Source of the DNA: Desulfarculales bacterium UBA696
Lineage (GTDB): Bacteria; Desulfobacterota; Syntrophobacteria; Syntrophobacterales; Syntrophobacteraceae
Direction: 5' to 3'
Assembly: GCA_002298995.1 (NCBI GenBank)
Contig: DBMO01000003.1
Location: 1-57,918, forward strand
Length of the DNA stretch: 57,918 nt
Numbering within the stretch: the first letter of the stretch is position 1; each line of letters begins with the position of its first letter. Below the pieces are notes generated by a model that worked only from the letters and a program-made list of their open reading frames with translations, searched no databases and had not been told where the DNA came from. A program made the translations under genes and the position numbers. Positions 25,368 to 33,565 of this stretch are shown in pieces.

Positions 25368-26651
25368 ATGAGAGAAGCGGTCATCGTGAGTGGGGCTCGA
25401 ACTGCAGTGGGAAATTTCTTGGGATCTCTTAAGGACATCCCCGCAGCCCAGCTTGGTGCGATATGCATTCGCGAGGCTTTGAAACGGGCAGGTCTTAGGC
25501 CCCGGGCAACCCAGGATATGGTTTCCTTTGCTCCGGACAAGCTAAAGGGAACGGGCCTGATCGAGTTGGAACAGAAGTACCGCCAGTGGGATGAGTCCCA
25601 CCGTGAGATCCAGGTCGATGAAGTCATTATGGGTAACGTGGTCCAGGCCGGTCAAGGGCAGAACCCGGCCCGCCAGGCAGCTATTTACGCCGGCATGCCC
25701 AAGGAGACCCCGGCCTTTACGGTAAACAAGGTCTGCGCCTCGGGGATGAAGGCTGTTGCACTGGCTGCCCAGGCAATCGCGGCCGGTGAAGCCGATGTCA
25801 TCGTGGCAGGCGGCATGGAGAACATGAGTCTGATTCCCTACGCCATGCCGAGCCTTCGCGGCGGCGCCCGCATGTTCAACGCTGAAGCCGTTGACCTGAT
25901 GGTACATGACGGCCTGTGGGAACTCTACTACGGCTATCACATGGGCGTAACAGCCGAAAACATCGTCGAAAAATACGGGATCAGCCGCGAAGACCAGGAC
26001 CTTCTCAGCCTTGAGAGCCATCAGCGCGCCAGGGCGGCAATCGCTTCGGGCAGACTGAAGGACGAAATCGTCCCCGTTACAATCCCGCAGCCAAAAGGCG
26101 ACCCGATTGTATTTTCGGTCGATGAACGCCCGATGGACACGACCATGGAGAAAATGGCCAGGCTGAAGCCGTTTTTCAAAAAAGACGGCACGGTAACGGC
26201 GGCCAACGCCTCCGGCATAAACGACGCCGCGGCGGCTCTCCTGATCATGTCCAAACAGAAAGCCGACGAACTGGGCTTGAAACCCCTGGCCTATATAAAG
26301 TCCAGCGCCGCGGGCGCAATCGATCCCGCCTACATGGGCTGCGGCGTAATTCCCGCCACCAGGCTGGCCCTGAAAAAGGCCGACTGGACGATGGACCAGG
26401 TTGATTTCGTCGAGCTCAATGAGGCCTTCGCGTCTCAGGCACTGGCTTGCGTACGCGAATTGAAGATGGATTGGAAGAAGGTAAACGTAAACGGCGGCGG
26501 CATCTCCATCGGACATCCCATCGGGTGCACCGGGGCGCGCATCACTTACGCGCTTGCCATGGAAATGAACCGCACGAACGCCAAGAGGGGTCTAACCACG
26601 CTGTGTATCGGCGGCGGCATGGGCTTTGCCCTGACCCTGGAAAGAAAATAG
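25368..26651 (+). CDS. thiolase (acetyl-CoA C-acyltransferase)
   Basis: A 427-residue type II-like thiolase that would cleave 3-oxoacyl-CoA with CoA. The acyl-carrying cysteine is Cys123 in NKVCASGMKAV, the active-site histidine is in GHPIGCTGAR, which also supplies the second cysteine, and NEAFA is conserved. Cys123 falls about 30 positions later than in common thiolases (near 90) because of an inserted segment around residues 47-82 containing DKLKGTGLIELEQKY. AAGGAG precedes ATG 25368. It sits between the HMGL-like and acyl-CoA synthetase genes. Acetoacetyl-CoA or a branched 3-oxoacyl-CoA are both plausible substrates. Confidence 0.92.
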   Translation: MREAVIVSGARTAVGNFLGSLKDIPAAQLGAICIREALKRAGLRPRATQDMVSFAPDKLKGTGLIELEQKYRQWDESHREIQVDEVIMGNVVQAGQGQNPARQAAIYAGMPKETPAFTVNKVCASGMKAVALAAQAIAAGEADVIVAGGMENMSLIPYAMPSLRGGARMFNAEAVDLMVHDGLWELYYGYHMGVTAENIVEKYGISREDQDLLSLESHQRARAAIASGRLKDEIVPVTIPQPKGDPIVFSVDERPMDTTMEKMARLKPFFKKDGTVTAANASGINDAAAALLIMSKQKADELGLKPLAYIKSSAAGAIDPAYMGCGVIPATRLALKKADWTMDQVDFVELNEAFASQALACVRELKMDWKKVNVNGGGISIGHPIGCTGARITYALAMEMNRTNAKRGLTTLCIGGGMGFALTLERK

Positions 26652-26672
26652 ATTCCGGCGGATACAAAAATG

Positions 26673-26694
26673 AGCGGGGGATGATTCCCCCGCT
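26673..26694 (+). other. stem-loop after the thiolase gene
   Basis: Arms AGCGGGGG (26673-26680) and CCCCCGCT (26687-26694) with a six-base loop. No T-run follows. With the next hairpin it may limit read-through to the acyl-CoA synthetase gene. Confidence 0.5.
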
Positions 26695-26724
26695 AAGACT
26701 TAGCCGCGCAGCGGCGATCCGGGT

Positions 26725-26751
26725 GTGGGGGGCACGGCTCCCCACGTTTTT
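26725..26751 (+). terminator. probable intrinsic terminator or attenuator
   Basis: GTGGGG (26725-26730) pairs with CCCCAC (26740-26745), with a further GC/GC pair inside, and is followed directly by GTTTTT. It lies 74 bases after the thiolase stop and 37 bases before the acyl-CoA synthetase start, so it may give partial termination between them. Confidence 0.6.
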
Positions 26752-26787
26752 GAAAGCACCATTCGATACAAATGCCAGGAGGTCAGA

Positions 26788-28359
26788 ATGAACTTAGCAG
26801 ACGGCTTGCGCATAAATTCCTGGAGAATTCCCAACAAAGTCGCTGCGGTTTTCGAGGAGAAGCAAGTAACTTACGGTCAGCTTAACAGGAGGGCTAATCA
26901 ACTCTCCCACGCGGTTCTGGGAAAAGGATTCAAACGGCAGGATAAAGTCTCCATCATAATGTACAACAACATTGAATTTTTGGAGATCTATCACGGCCTG
27001 GCGCGGGCTGCCCTCGTTTCGGTTCCGGTCAACTTTCGCCTGGTCCCCTCCGAAATGGAATACGTCATCAATAACTCCGACTCCATGGGCCTTTTCGTGG
27101 GCGTCGAACTGTTCCACCAGCTTAATCTCGACAAAATTCCCCAGGTAAAGCGCGAGAATATCATCATTATCGGGCCCAAAGATAAAACGCCGGAAGGGTT
27201 CATGAATTATGAAGACTTCATCGCCGCTCAGCCCGACTTCGAGCCCACCAAAGTGGACCAGTGTGAAGAGGACATATTTTACTTTGGCTACACTTCCGGG
27301 ACAACCGGTTTTCCCAAGGGAGCCATGAACACGGCGCGCGGGACCCTTGATATCATCAAAAACGTTTTTGTGCGCACTACCGGCAAAGAATATATCAAAC
27401 TCGACGACCGTGTATTTCTGGCAATCATCCCGATATGCCACTCCAACAGCGTCTGGGCGACCCTGATCACCCTCTGGGTGGGGGGGACCAATGTTATCCT
27501 GCCCTCCGGGAAATTCGATCCGGAAAATGTCCTGCAATTGATCGACCAATGGAAGGTTACCACCAGTTCGATGGTCCCGACGATGATCACCCGAATACTG
27601 GAGCTTCCCGAGGAGGTCAAAAGCAAATACTGCCTGGATTCGCTGACCTCCCTTGGATCTTCGTCGGCCCCGCTGCTTACCACGACCAAAACCGAGGCGC
27701 TCAAGTTTTTCAAAAACGTGCGCTTCAGCGAAGGATACGGTTCCACCGAAACAGGCGCTCTCACAACCCTGCGCCACAGGGACATGGAGCGCAAGATCCG
27801 AAGCATCGGACAACCCAACCCCGGCATAGAAATCAAACTGGTGGACGAGGAAGGCAAGGTAATCACCGAACCGCGTAAGCAGGGCACTTTGTGGGCCAAG
27901 GCGCGAAGCGCCTTTATCGGATACTACAAGGACCCCGAGAAAACCAGACAGTCGATTGACGGTGAATGGGCGACCGCGGGGGATGTGGCCTACTTTGACG
28001 AGGAAGGCTACTACTTCCTGAGCGACCGCAAGCACGACATGATCATCAGCGGCGGCGAGAATGTCTATCCCGCCGAGATCGAGGAAGTGATCGCAAAGCT
28101 GCCCCAGGTCTCCGAAGTGGCGGTCATCGGCATTCCGCATCCTTCGTGGGGAGAAGAGGTAAAGGCGATCATCAAGCCCAAGGACGGCGCGGTCCTCACG
28201 GAACAAGACATCATCGATTACTGCAAGGAAAATCTTGCGGGCTACAAGCGCCCGCGTTCAGTGGACTTTGTAGAGGAATTCCCTCGCACCGCAACGGGCA
28301 AGATATTGAAGAGGATTTTGAAGAAACCCTACTGGGAAGGACAGGAAAGAAGCATCTAA
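26788..28359 (+). CDS. AMP-forming acyl-CoA synthetase
   Basis: A 523-residue ANL-superfamily ligase that would activate a carboxylic acid to its CoA thioester with ATP. The P-loop motif is YTSGTTGFPKGAM, the A5 region GYGSTETGA, the A7/A8 hinge region TGDVAYFD-like (TAGDVAYFDEEGYY) and SDRKHDMI, and the A10 lysine is in PRTATGKILKR. ATG 26788 is preceded by AGGAGG; the longer frame from 26725 runs through the terminator hairpin and is unlikely to be used. The stop overlaps the convergent MBL gene. Substrate cannot be read from the sequence; the family includes short- and medium-chain and aryl acids. Confidence 0.92.
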   Translation: MNLADGLRINSWRIPNKVAAVFEEKQVTYGQLNRRANQLSHAVLGKGFKRQDKVSIIMYNNIEFLEIYHGLARAALVSVPVNFRLVPSEMEYVINNSDSMGLFVGVELFHQLNLDKIPQVKRENIIIIGPKDKTPEGFMNYEDFIAAQPDFEPTKVDQCEEDIFYFGYTSGTTGFPKGAMNTARGTLDIIKNVFVRTTGKEYIKLDDRVFLAIIPICHSNSVWATLITLWVGGTNVILPSGKFDPENVLQLIDQWKVTTSSMVPTMITRILELPEEVKSKYCLDSLTSLGSSSAPLLTTTKTEALKFFKNVRFSEGYGSTETGALTTLRHRDMERKIRSIGQPNPGIEIKLVDEEGKVITEPRKQGTLWAKARSAFIGYYKDPEKTRQSIDGEWATAGDVAYFDEEGYYFLSDRKHDMIISGGENVYPAEIEEVIAKLPQVSEVAVIGIPHPSWGEEVKAIIKPKDGAVLTEQDIIDYCKENLAGYKRPRSVDFVEEFPRTATGKILKRILKKPYWEGQERSI

Positions 28360-29264
28360 ACCATTCCCAGGGCGCTTCGGACCATGCGGGCCATGGTGGC
28401 CCGCATGGTGTCCGAAGATACCATGCTGTAGAGTTCCAGGGCGCTGTATTTCCAGGCCAGCTCATCCACCAGCCGGTCTAGGTCTTTCAGCTCGTCGTAT
28501 CGCTCTTTGATGCGCTGTCTCTGCTGCAGGGTGGCGGCAAGGCTCCTTGAAATCATTGTTTTGGCATCTTCGCCCGTGATCATGCCGCCGTGCTCGTACC
28601 CGATCAGTTTGATCGGAAGCGGCAGGAGTTTTTCGAGGCTGCGAATGTAGTCGTCGTAATCGTGGCTGGCGGTGACGGTAAGTTTATCGCTTCCGGCTTC
28701 CGGAAACGGCAGTGCATCGGCGGGAAAAAGCGCCTCCAGCGCCGGTATATAGGTCGAGAGCGAGCAGCGGGAGTGACCCGGAGTCGAATAGAAATGCAGG
28801 GTGATGCCGCCGAGATCGAGAAAATCGCCGTCAGCTGCTCGAAGCGATACGGGTACTGATTCAAAATCAAGCGAGATCCCGTCGTATTCGCGGGGCAGGC
28901 CCATCGTTTCCATTGTCTTTCGGTTGACCGACGCCATCAGCTCAACCGGCCCGCTTTTGCCCAGCAGATGCGCGCCGTAATCCGAGGCGACGACTTCAAT
29001 ATGCGGGTAGCGCCTCAACAGGTAGGGGACGGCGCCGCAATGATCGTGATGCACGTGGGATATGACAAGGAAGCGAATAAGGCTTCGGTCGATACCATGA
29101 CGATCGAGCTGGGTCTCCAGCCGCTCGACCACCCAGGGAACTCCTCCGCCCAGCAGGGCATGGGATTCTCCCCGGATCAGGTACATGCGGATGTTTCGCG
29201 AACCCAGGGGCACAATATGCCCGGAAACACGATCCAAATCTTGAGGGATAAAAGCCAAATGCAT
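28356..29264 (-). CDS. MBL-fold hydrolase, paralogue of the gene at 21.5 kb
   Basis: A 302-residue metallo-beta-lactamase-fold protein with HVHHDH (His70, His72, Asp74, His75), His in TPGHSRCS, Asp in FPADALP and His in YEHGG. It aligns over most of its length with the 21512-22453 product. The start is uncertain: GGAG abuts ATG 29264 directly, whereas TTG two codons further in (29258) has AGGAG at six bases. It is convergent with the acyl-CoA synthetase gene, the stop codons overlapping by three bases. A role in thioester hydrolysis is inferred from context only. Confidence 0.85.
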   Translation of the reverse strand: MHLAFIPQDLDRVSGHIVPLGSRNIRMYLIRGESHALLGGGVPWVVERLETQLDRHGIDRSLIRFLVISHVHHDHCGAVPYLLRRYPHIEVVASDYGAHLLGKSGPVELMASVNRKTMETMGLPREYDGISLDFESVPVSLRAADGDFLDLGGITLHFYSTPGHSRCSLSTYIPALEALFPADALPFPEAGSDKLTVTASHDYDDYIRSLEKLLPLPIKLIGYEHGGMITGEDAKTMISRSLAATLQQRQRIKERYDELKDLDRLVDELAWKYSALELYSMVSSDTMRATMARMVRSALGMV

Positions 29265-29578
29265 CTCCTGTTCGTGGCTCGTAGGGACGTGGTTATCGCC
29301 AGTACCGCGAAGTATAGCATGATCGCTCCCGGCGGTAATCAGGCTGCAAAGTATTCATTAAAGTCGCGATCAGAAAAGGCGGACCTGGTCCGGTCCCCTT
29401 GACGGGAGGGGTTAGGGGAGGGTGAAGGTCCCCCGGGTAAGGTATTACAACCCCCTCTCCGACCCCTCCCGCCAAGGGAGGAGGGCGTTCCGCGGCCCGG
29501 GCAATAATTGCCCGGTTTGAGTTGGCGCTTACGGGAATCATTCCGTCCGCTCTTTTGACTTACCAAGGGAGATTGACC
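29265..29578. other. divergent intergenic region with a long inverted repeat
   Basis: No gene in these 314 bases. They hold a 30-base-arm inverted repeat (29394-29482) and a short perfect hairpin CCGGGCAAT/ATTGCCCGG (29497-29515). The dispersed palindromic element is absent here, unlike in front of most other catabolic units of the window. Confidence 0.6.
29394..29482. repeat. long GC-rich inverted repeat
   Basis: The left arm includes CCCCTTGACGGGAGGGG (from 29396) and the right arm ends CCCCTCCCGCCAAGGGAGG (to 29482). Arms are about 30 bases with few mismatches around a 26-base loop. It resembles extragenic CCCTCCC/GGGAGGG repeats known from many proteobacteria. Confidence 0.75.
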
Positions 29579-30844
29579 ATGAAAAACAGGAGAAAACTTG
29601 GAAGGGGCGTTGCCGTGGTCGGGGCCGGCATGTCGAAGTTCGGCATGTACAAAGACAAGGATTCAAAGGATCTGTTTTTCGAAGCCTATCAGGAACTGCT
29701 TACCTCGGTAGACAAGGGGCTGGACCCGACTGACATCGACGCCCTTTACGTCGGAAATTTTTCGAACGATTTCTTCATGCATCAATCACACTGGGGCCCG
29801 ATACTCTCCGAACTGATCGGCGTGACTCCCATACCGGCAACCCGTACCGAGGGCGCCTGCGCTTCAAGCGCTCTGGCTTTCCGCGAAGGTGTATTCGCCA
29901 TCGCTTCGGGTTTTTACGATGTGGTGCTGGTGGGGGGCGTCGAGGAAATGTCCAAGTGCAGCACGGAGCAGGTTGCCGAAGGGCTCGCGCTTGCCGCTGT
30001 CCCTTATGAAAACCAGGTCGGGTTTACCTTTCCTGGGGTGTTCGGCACGATTGCCACGGCCTACTTCGCCAAGTACGGCGCAAGTCATGAAAACCTCATG
30101 GATATAACCATCAAGAGCCACAATAACGCCCCGCTTAATCCAAAAGCCCAGTTCCCTTACACCATCCGGGACATGATGAACCAGAAGATCGAAAAGGCAA
30201 AAGCCAAGGGCGGGCCCGTGCCCCAATGGCAGACCGAGAAGGACTTCCTTCGAGATCCCCGGGCAAATCCGCCCGTAGCATGGCCGATGCACCTCTACGA
30301 CTGCTGCCCCATTAGCGACGGGGCAAGCTGCATGCTGCTTGTTGCCGAAGAAATAGCGAAAAATTTTACCGACGATCCGCTCCACGTTGCCGGTATCGGC
30401 CAGGGAAGCGGCAGGGGATTGAACTCGGCCCCGACCCTTACATCGTTTGAGGCGACCAAAAGGGCTGCGGAAGAAGCCTACGGCATGTCGGGTCTGACCC
30501 CGAAGGACATCCAGTTTGCCGAGGTTCACGATTGTTTTTCCATGGCCGAACTCCTTCACATCGAAGACCTCGGATTTTTCAAGGCCGGTGAAGGCTACAA
30601 AGCTGTTTCCGAAGGGCTTACCCGGCTCGACGGTCCCATGCCGATCAATACCTCGGGAGGTCTCAAGTGTAAGGGGCACCCCGTAGGCGCAACTGGTGTT
30701 TCGCAATTGATCGAAGTCTGGAACCAGTTGAGAAACAAAGCCGGAAAAAGGCGAGTCCCGAAAAGGGACCTGCGCATAGGCGCCGCGCACAACCTGGGCG
30801 GCACGGGCGGGACCAGCACTTTCACGATTCTTGAAAGGAGATAG
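29579..30844 (+). CDS. thiolase, SCPx/lipid-transfer type (BbsB-like)
   Basis: A 421-residue thiolase of the non-canonical SCP2/lipid-transfer branch. The reactive cysteine lies in EGACASSALA, the histidine motif in VHDCFSMAEL, and the C-terminal motif is CKGHPVGATG. Members of this branch need a DUF35 zinc-ribbon partner, and exactly such a gene follows after three bases. BbsA/BbsB, the benzoylsuccinyl-CoA thiolase of toluene degraders, is one known pair of this kind. AGGGAGA precedes ATG 29579; the longer frame from 29522 has no such site. It is the first gene of an eight-gene plus-strand run ending at 36983. Substrate unknown. Confidence 0.9.
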   Translation: MKNRRKLGRGVAVVGAGMSKFGMYKDKDSKDLFFEAYQELLTSVDKGLDPTDIDALYVGNFSNDFFMHQSHWGPILSELIGVTPIPATRTEGACASSALAFREGVFAIASGFYDVVLVGGVEEMSKCSTEQVAEGLALAAVPYENQVGFTFPGVFGTIATAYFAKYGASHENLMDITIKSHNNAPLNPKAQFPYTIRDMMNQKIEKAKAKGGPVPQWQTEKDFLRDPRANPPVAWPMHLYDCCPISDGASCMLLVAEEIAKNFTDDPLHVAGIGQGSGRGLNSAPTLTSFEATKRAAEEAYGMSGLTPKDIQFAEVHDCFSMAELLHIEDLGFFKAGEGYKAVSEGLTRLDGPMPINTSGGLKCKGHPVGATGVSQLIEVWNQLRNKAGKRRVPKRDLRIGAAHNLGGTGGTSTFTILERR

Positions 30845-30847
30845 GCC

Positions 30848-31285
30848 ATGGGAAACAGGGCCTTTAGCGACATTTCATACCAGCAGTTCCTCGCGGAGGA
30901 AAAACTGATGGGGTCGAAGTGCAATCAGTGCAGCGCCGTCTTCGTTCCTCCGAGGCCGATATGCACGGAGTGCCTCAAATCCGACCTGCAGTGGGTGGAG
31001 GCGAGCGGAAAGGGCAAACTGGCTGCTTTTACCTGCATCTCGATCGGTCCCGCTTTCATGATTGCGGAAGGCTATGACCGTAAAAATCCCTACTTCGTCG
31101 GGGTGGTTGAACTCGACGAGGGACCCCGCGTCGACGTACGTCTCGAAGGCCTCGCATCGAAGCCGGACGAGATTAAAGTCGGCACGCCGATGACGGTTAA
31201 GTTTCTCCATCGCGGCGAAGGTGATGCCGAGAAAACCTACCTGGCTTTTGAACCGGTTCAGGCTCAACGGAGCGTGGCCCGTTAA
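30848..31285 (+). CDS. DUF35 OB-fold/zinc-ribbon partner of the thiolase
   Basis: A 145-residue protein with a rubredoxin-like zinc ribbon (CNQCSAVFVPPRPICTEC) followed by an OB-fold domain (LAAFTCISIGP to the C-terminus), the two-part DUF35 architecture. Such proteins form complexes with SCPx-type thiolases (ChsH2- or BbsA-like) and are needed for their activity or stability. The start overlaps the thiolase ribosomal region with only three bases between genes, so the two are translated together. Confidence 0.9.
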   Translation: MGNRAFSDISYQQFLAEEKLMGSKCNQCSAVFVPPRPICTECLKSDLQWVEASGKGKLAAFTCISIGPAFMIAEGYDRKNPYFVGVVELDEGPRVDVRLEGLASKPDEIKVGTPMTVKFLHRGEGDAEKTYLAFEPVQAQRSVAR

Positions 31286-31327
31286 TCGAAATTTAATCTT
31301 CTTCAAGAAAACCATACGAGGGAAAAC

Positions 31328-32095
31328 ATGGAAATCAGAGGCTCTGCGGCAGTGGTTACAGGCGGCGCATCGGGTTTGGGCGAGGCCGGGGTGCGGCAGC
31401 TGGTGAAAGATGGCGCCAGGGTGGCCATTCTGGACATGGATGAAGAAAGAGGAAAGCGCCTTGCCGCTGAACTCGGAAGCTCCACCATATTCTGCAAAAC
31501 GGATGTAACCGATGATGCCAGCGTCCAGGCAGCAATAAACAAGGCCGTGGATGCTTTCGGGGCGATCCATATCGCTTTGAATTGCGCGGGAATTGCCACT
31601 CCGGCCAAGATCATCTCCAAAAAAGGACTTATACCCATCGAGCTGTTCAACAAGGTCATCCAGGTCAACCTGGTCGGCACACTGAGTGTAATCAAAAATG
31701 CCGCTGAAAAGATGCTCAACAATGTCCCCAATGCTGACGGGGAAAAGGGTGTCGTCATCAATACGGCGTCGGTTGCCGCATTCGAGGGCCAGATCGGCCA
31801 GGCAGCTTACAGCGCCTCCAAGGGCGGCATTGTCGGCATGACGCTGCCCATAGCCAGGGAGTTTGCCGATTACGGGATCCGGGTTGTCAGCATCGCCCCC
31901 GGACTGATGGATACGCCCATGATGGCCGGGTTTTCCGAACAGGCCAAGCAGGCCCTGGCCCAGATGATCCCTTTTCCCAAGCGGCTTGGACGCCCGTCGG
32001 AATACGCCGCGACGGTTAAACACCTTATCGAAAATCCGCTCTTTAACGGCACAACCATCAGGCTCGATCAGGCTATCCGAATGGGCGCGAAGTAA
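31328..32095 (+). CDS. short-chain dehydrogenase, HSD10-like 3-hydroxyacyl-CoA dehydrogenase
   Basis: A 255-residue SDR closely resembling type 2 3-hydroxyacyl-CoA dehydrogenases (HSD17B10). Cofactor loop TGGASGLG at 11-18, Asp36 in ILDMDE favouring NAD(H), NCAG at 85-88, and catalytic Ser148, Tyr161 and Lys165. The insertion before the catalytic serine and the segment SIAPGLMDTPM are typical of the HSD10 branch. GAGGGA precedes ATG 31328. With the thiolase/DUF35 pair it makes a beta-oxidation tail (3-hydroxy to 3-oxo, then thiolysis). Confidence 0.92.
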   Translation: MEIRGSAAVVTGGASGLGEAGVRQLVKDGARVAILDMDEERGKRLAAELGSSTIFCKTDVTDDASVQAAINKAVDAFGAIHIALNCAGIATPAKIISKKGLIPIELFNKVIQVNLVGTLSVIKNAAEKMLNNVPNADGEKGVVINTASVAAFEGQIGQAAYSASKGGIVGMTLPIAREFADYGIRVVSIAPGLMDTPMMAGFSEQAKQALAQMIPFPKRLGRPSEYAATVKHLIENPLFNGTTIRLDQAIRMGAK

Positions 32096-32182
32096 ATCAA
32101 CAAGGGCGGCTTCCCGGGCCGGCAAATGCTGCTCGGCGGGATGCGAAAACAGGTCCTGTTCGACAGGCAACGAGAGGTTTCC

Positions 32183-33544
32183 ATGGAAAAAGATAATTCT
32201 GTCAAGACGATGAAATCCGCAAAAACCCTGAAGACCGCCCGGGAGGCCGGTTATTTCGGCAAGAAGATGCTAACCGACGCCATCAAGGCCCAGGAAGAAG
32301 GCCATCCCATCGGGTGGTCGATGGTGAGCTGGTGGCAGGGTGATTTTATAGCCAAGGCCATGGGGATGCACCTGGTCTATCCGGAAAACTACGGCGCCTT
32401 TTGCGCTGCTGTTCGCCAGGCGGAACCCTACCTGGAAATTGCCGATTCCGAGGGCTTTCCCAATAACCTTTGCGGCTATGCGAGAAACTGCCTCGGTTTT
32501 GCGAAATCCTTGAGGGACAACAATTACGTGATACCGGAGGGCGCGCCCGGAGGAGGGCTGGCAAGGCCCGTACTGCTGCTCGCTTCAGGCACGGCCTGCG
32601 ACGCCCGCTACAAATGGTTTCAGTCCCTTGGACGCTATCTAAATGACGTTCCGGTCTGGAACCTGGAAATGCCGCAAAGCGGAGTCAAAGAATACTACCT
32701 GAAGGATAACAAGGAGAAGAATCTCCGATTTGTGGTCAAGGAACTCCGCAATTTCGTGTCGTTTATGGAAAATCTGCTCAAAAGAAAACTCGACCACGAC
32801 AAGCTCAAAGTAATGCTGGATCAGGCATTGAAGACGCTCAACATTGCCTGGCAAGTCGATCTGCTGAGGCGCGCCGTGCCCTCTCCAATGGTCTCGCAGG
32901 ATTTCTGGTCCGTCATGATCCCGCATTTCTATCTGCCCGACGATCCCGAGGCATATTCGTTCTATGAGCGAGTGTATGCCGAGGTGAAGGAAAGGGTGGA
33001 CAACGGTATCGGGGCCATTCCGAACGAAAAATACCGGATGATGTTCTCGGAGCTTCCCCCGTGGCATTCCATCGGTTTTTTCGATGAGCTGTCGAAAAGA
33101 TACGGGATCGCCATGGTGATGGAGAGCTGGAACTATCACGCACCCACCCCCATGCCCGAAGAAGAACTCGACGGCGTTACCGATCCGTTGGAGATAATTG
33201 CGCGCCTAACTTATCACAAATGGATGGAACACAACGAAGTCGCCAGGGAATTCGATACGTCGCCGGGATTTTTCAACGCGGCCTATCTGAAGTGGGCCAA
33301 GGAGTATCGGGCTGACGGCTTTTTCGCCCATCCGCTGATGTCCTGCCGTCCGGCAACCTACACCCTGATGCACACCCGAAATTCACTGGAAGAGAAACTC
33401 AAGGTCCCAGGCGTGGTAGTGCCCGGAGACATTATAGACCTGCGCGTTTTCAATGCCGACGAAGGTTTTTCGAAAGTCGAGGCCTTTGTCGAAACAATGG
33501 ACCACTACAGAGATCTCAGAAAACAGGCGGGAATGGCGTGGTAG
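32183..33544 (+). CDS. benzoyl-CoA reductase/2-hydroxyacyl-CoA dehydratase subunit (BcrB/BzdO type)
   Basis: A 453-residue subunit of the HgdB-like fold. Blocks such as YGAFCAAVRQAEPYLEI, CGYARNCLG, PVWNLEMPQSG, RRAVPSPM and HPLMSCRPATY look to me most like the larger electron-accepting subunit of class I benzoyl-CoA reductases, whose length (about 450) it also matches. Such subunits bind a [4Fe-4S] cluster and the aryl-CoA and receive electrons from an ATP-driven activase. GAGAGG supports ATG 32183; the frame is open from 32126. With the next gene it would form the catalytic pair. A (R)-2-hydroxyacyl-CoA dehydratase subunit is the alternative, and only a tree would decide. Confidence 0.85.
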   Translation: MEKDNSVKTMKSAKTLKTAREAGYFGKKMLTDAIKAQEEGHPIGWSMVSWWQGDFIAKAMGMHLVYPENYGAFCAAVRQAEPYLEIADSEGFPNNLCGYARNCLGFAKSLRDNNYVIPEGAPGGGLARPVLLLASGTACDARYKWFQSLGRYLNDVPVWNLEMPQSGVKEYYLKDNKEKNLRFVVKELRNFVSFMENLLKRKLDHDKLKVMLDQALKTLNIAWQVDLLRRAVPSPMVSQDFWSVMIPHFYLPDDPEAYSFYERVYAEVKERVDNGIGAIPNEKYRMMFSELPPWHSIGFFDELSKRYGIAMVMESWNYHAPTPMPEEELDGVTDPLEIIARLTYHKWMEHNEVAREFDTSPGFFNAAYLKWAKEYRADGFFAHPLMSCRPATYTLMHTRNSLEEKLKVPGVVVPGDIIDLRVFNADEGFSKVEAFVETMDHYRDLRKQAGMAW

Positions 33545-33565
33545 ACAGAAAGAGAGGAAATATTC

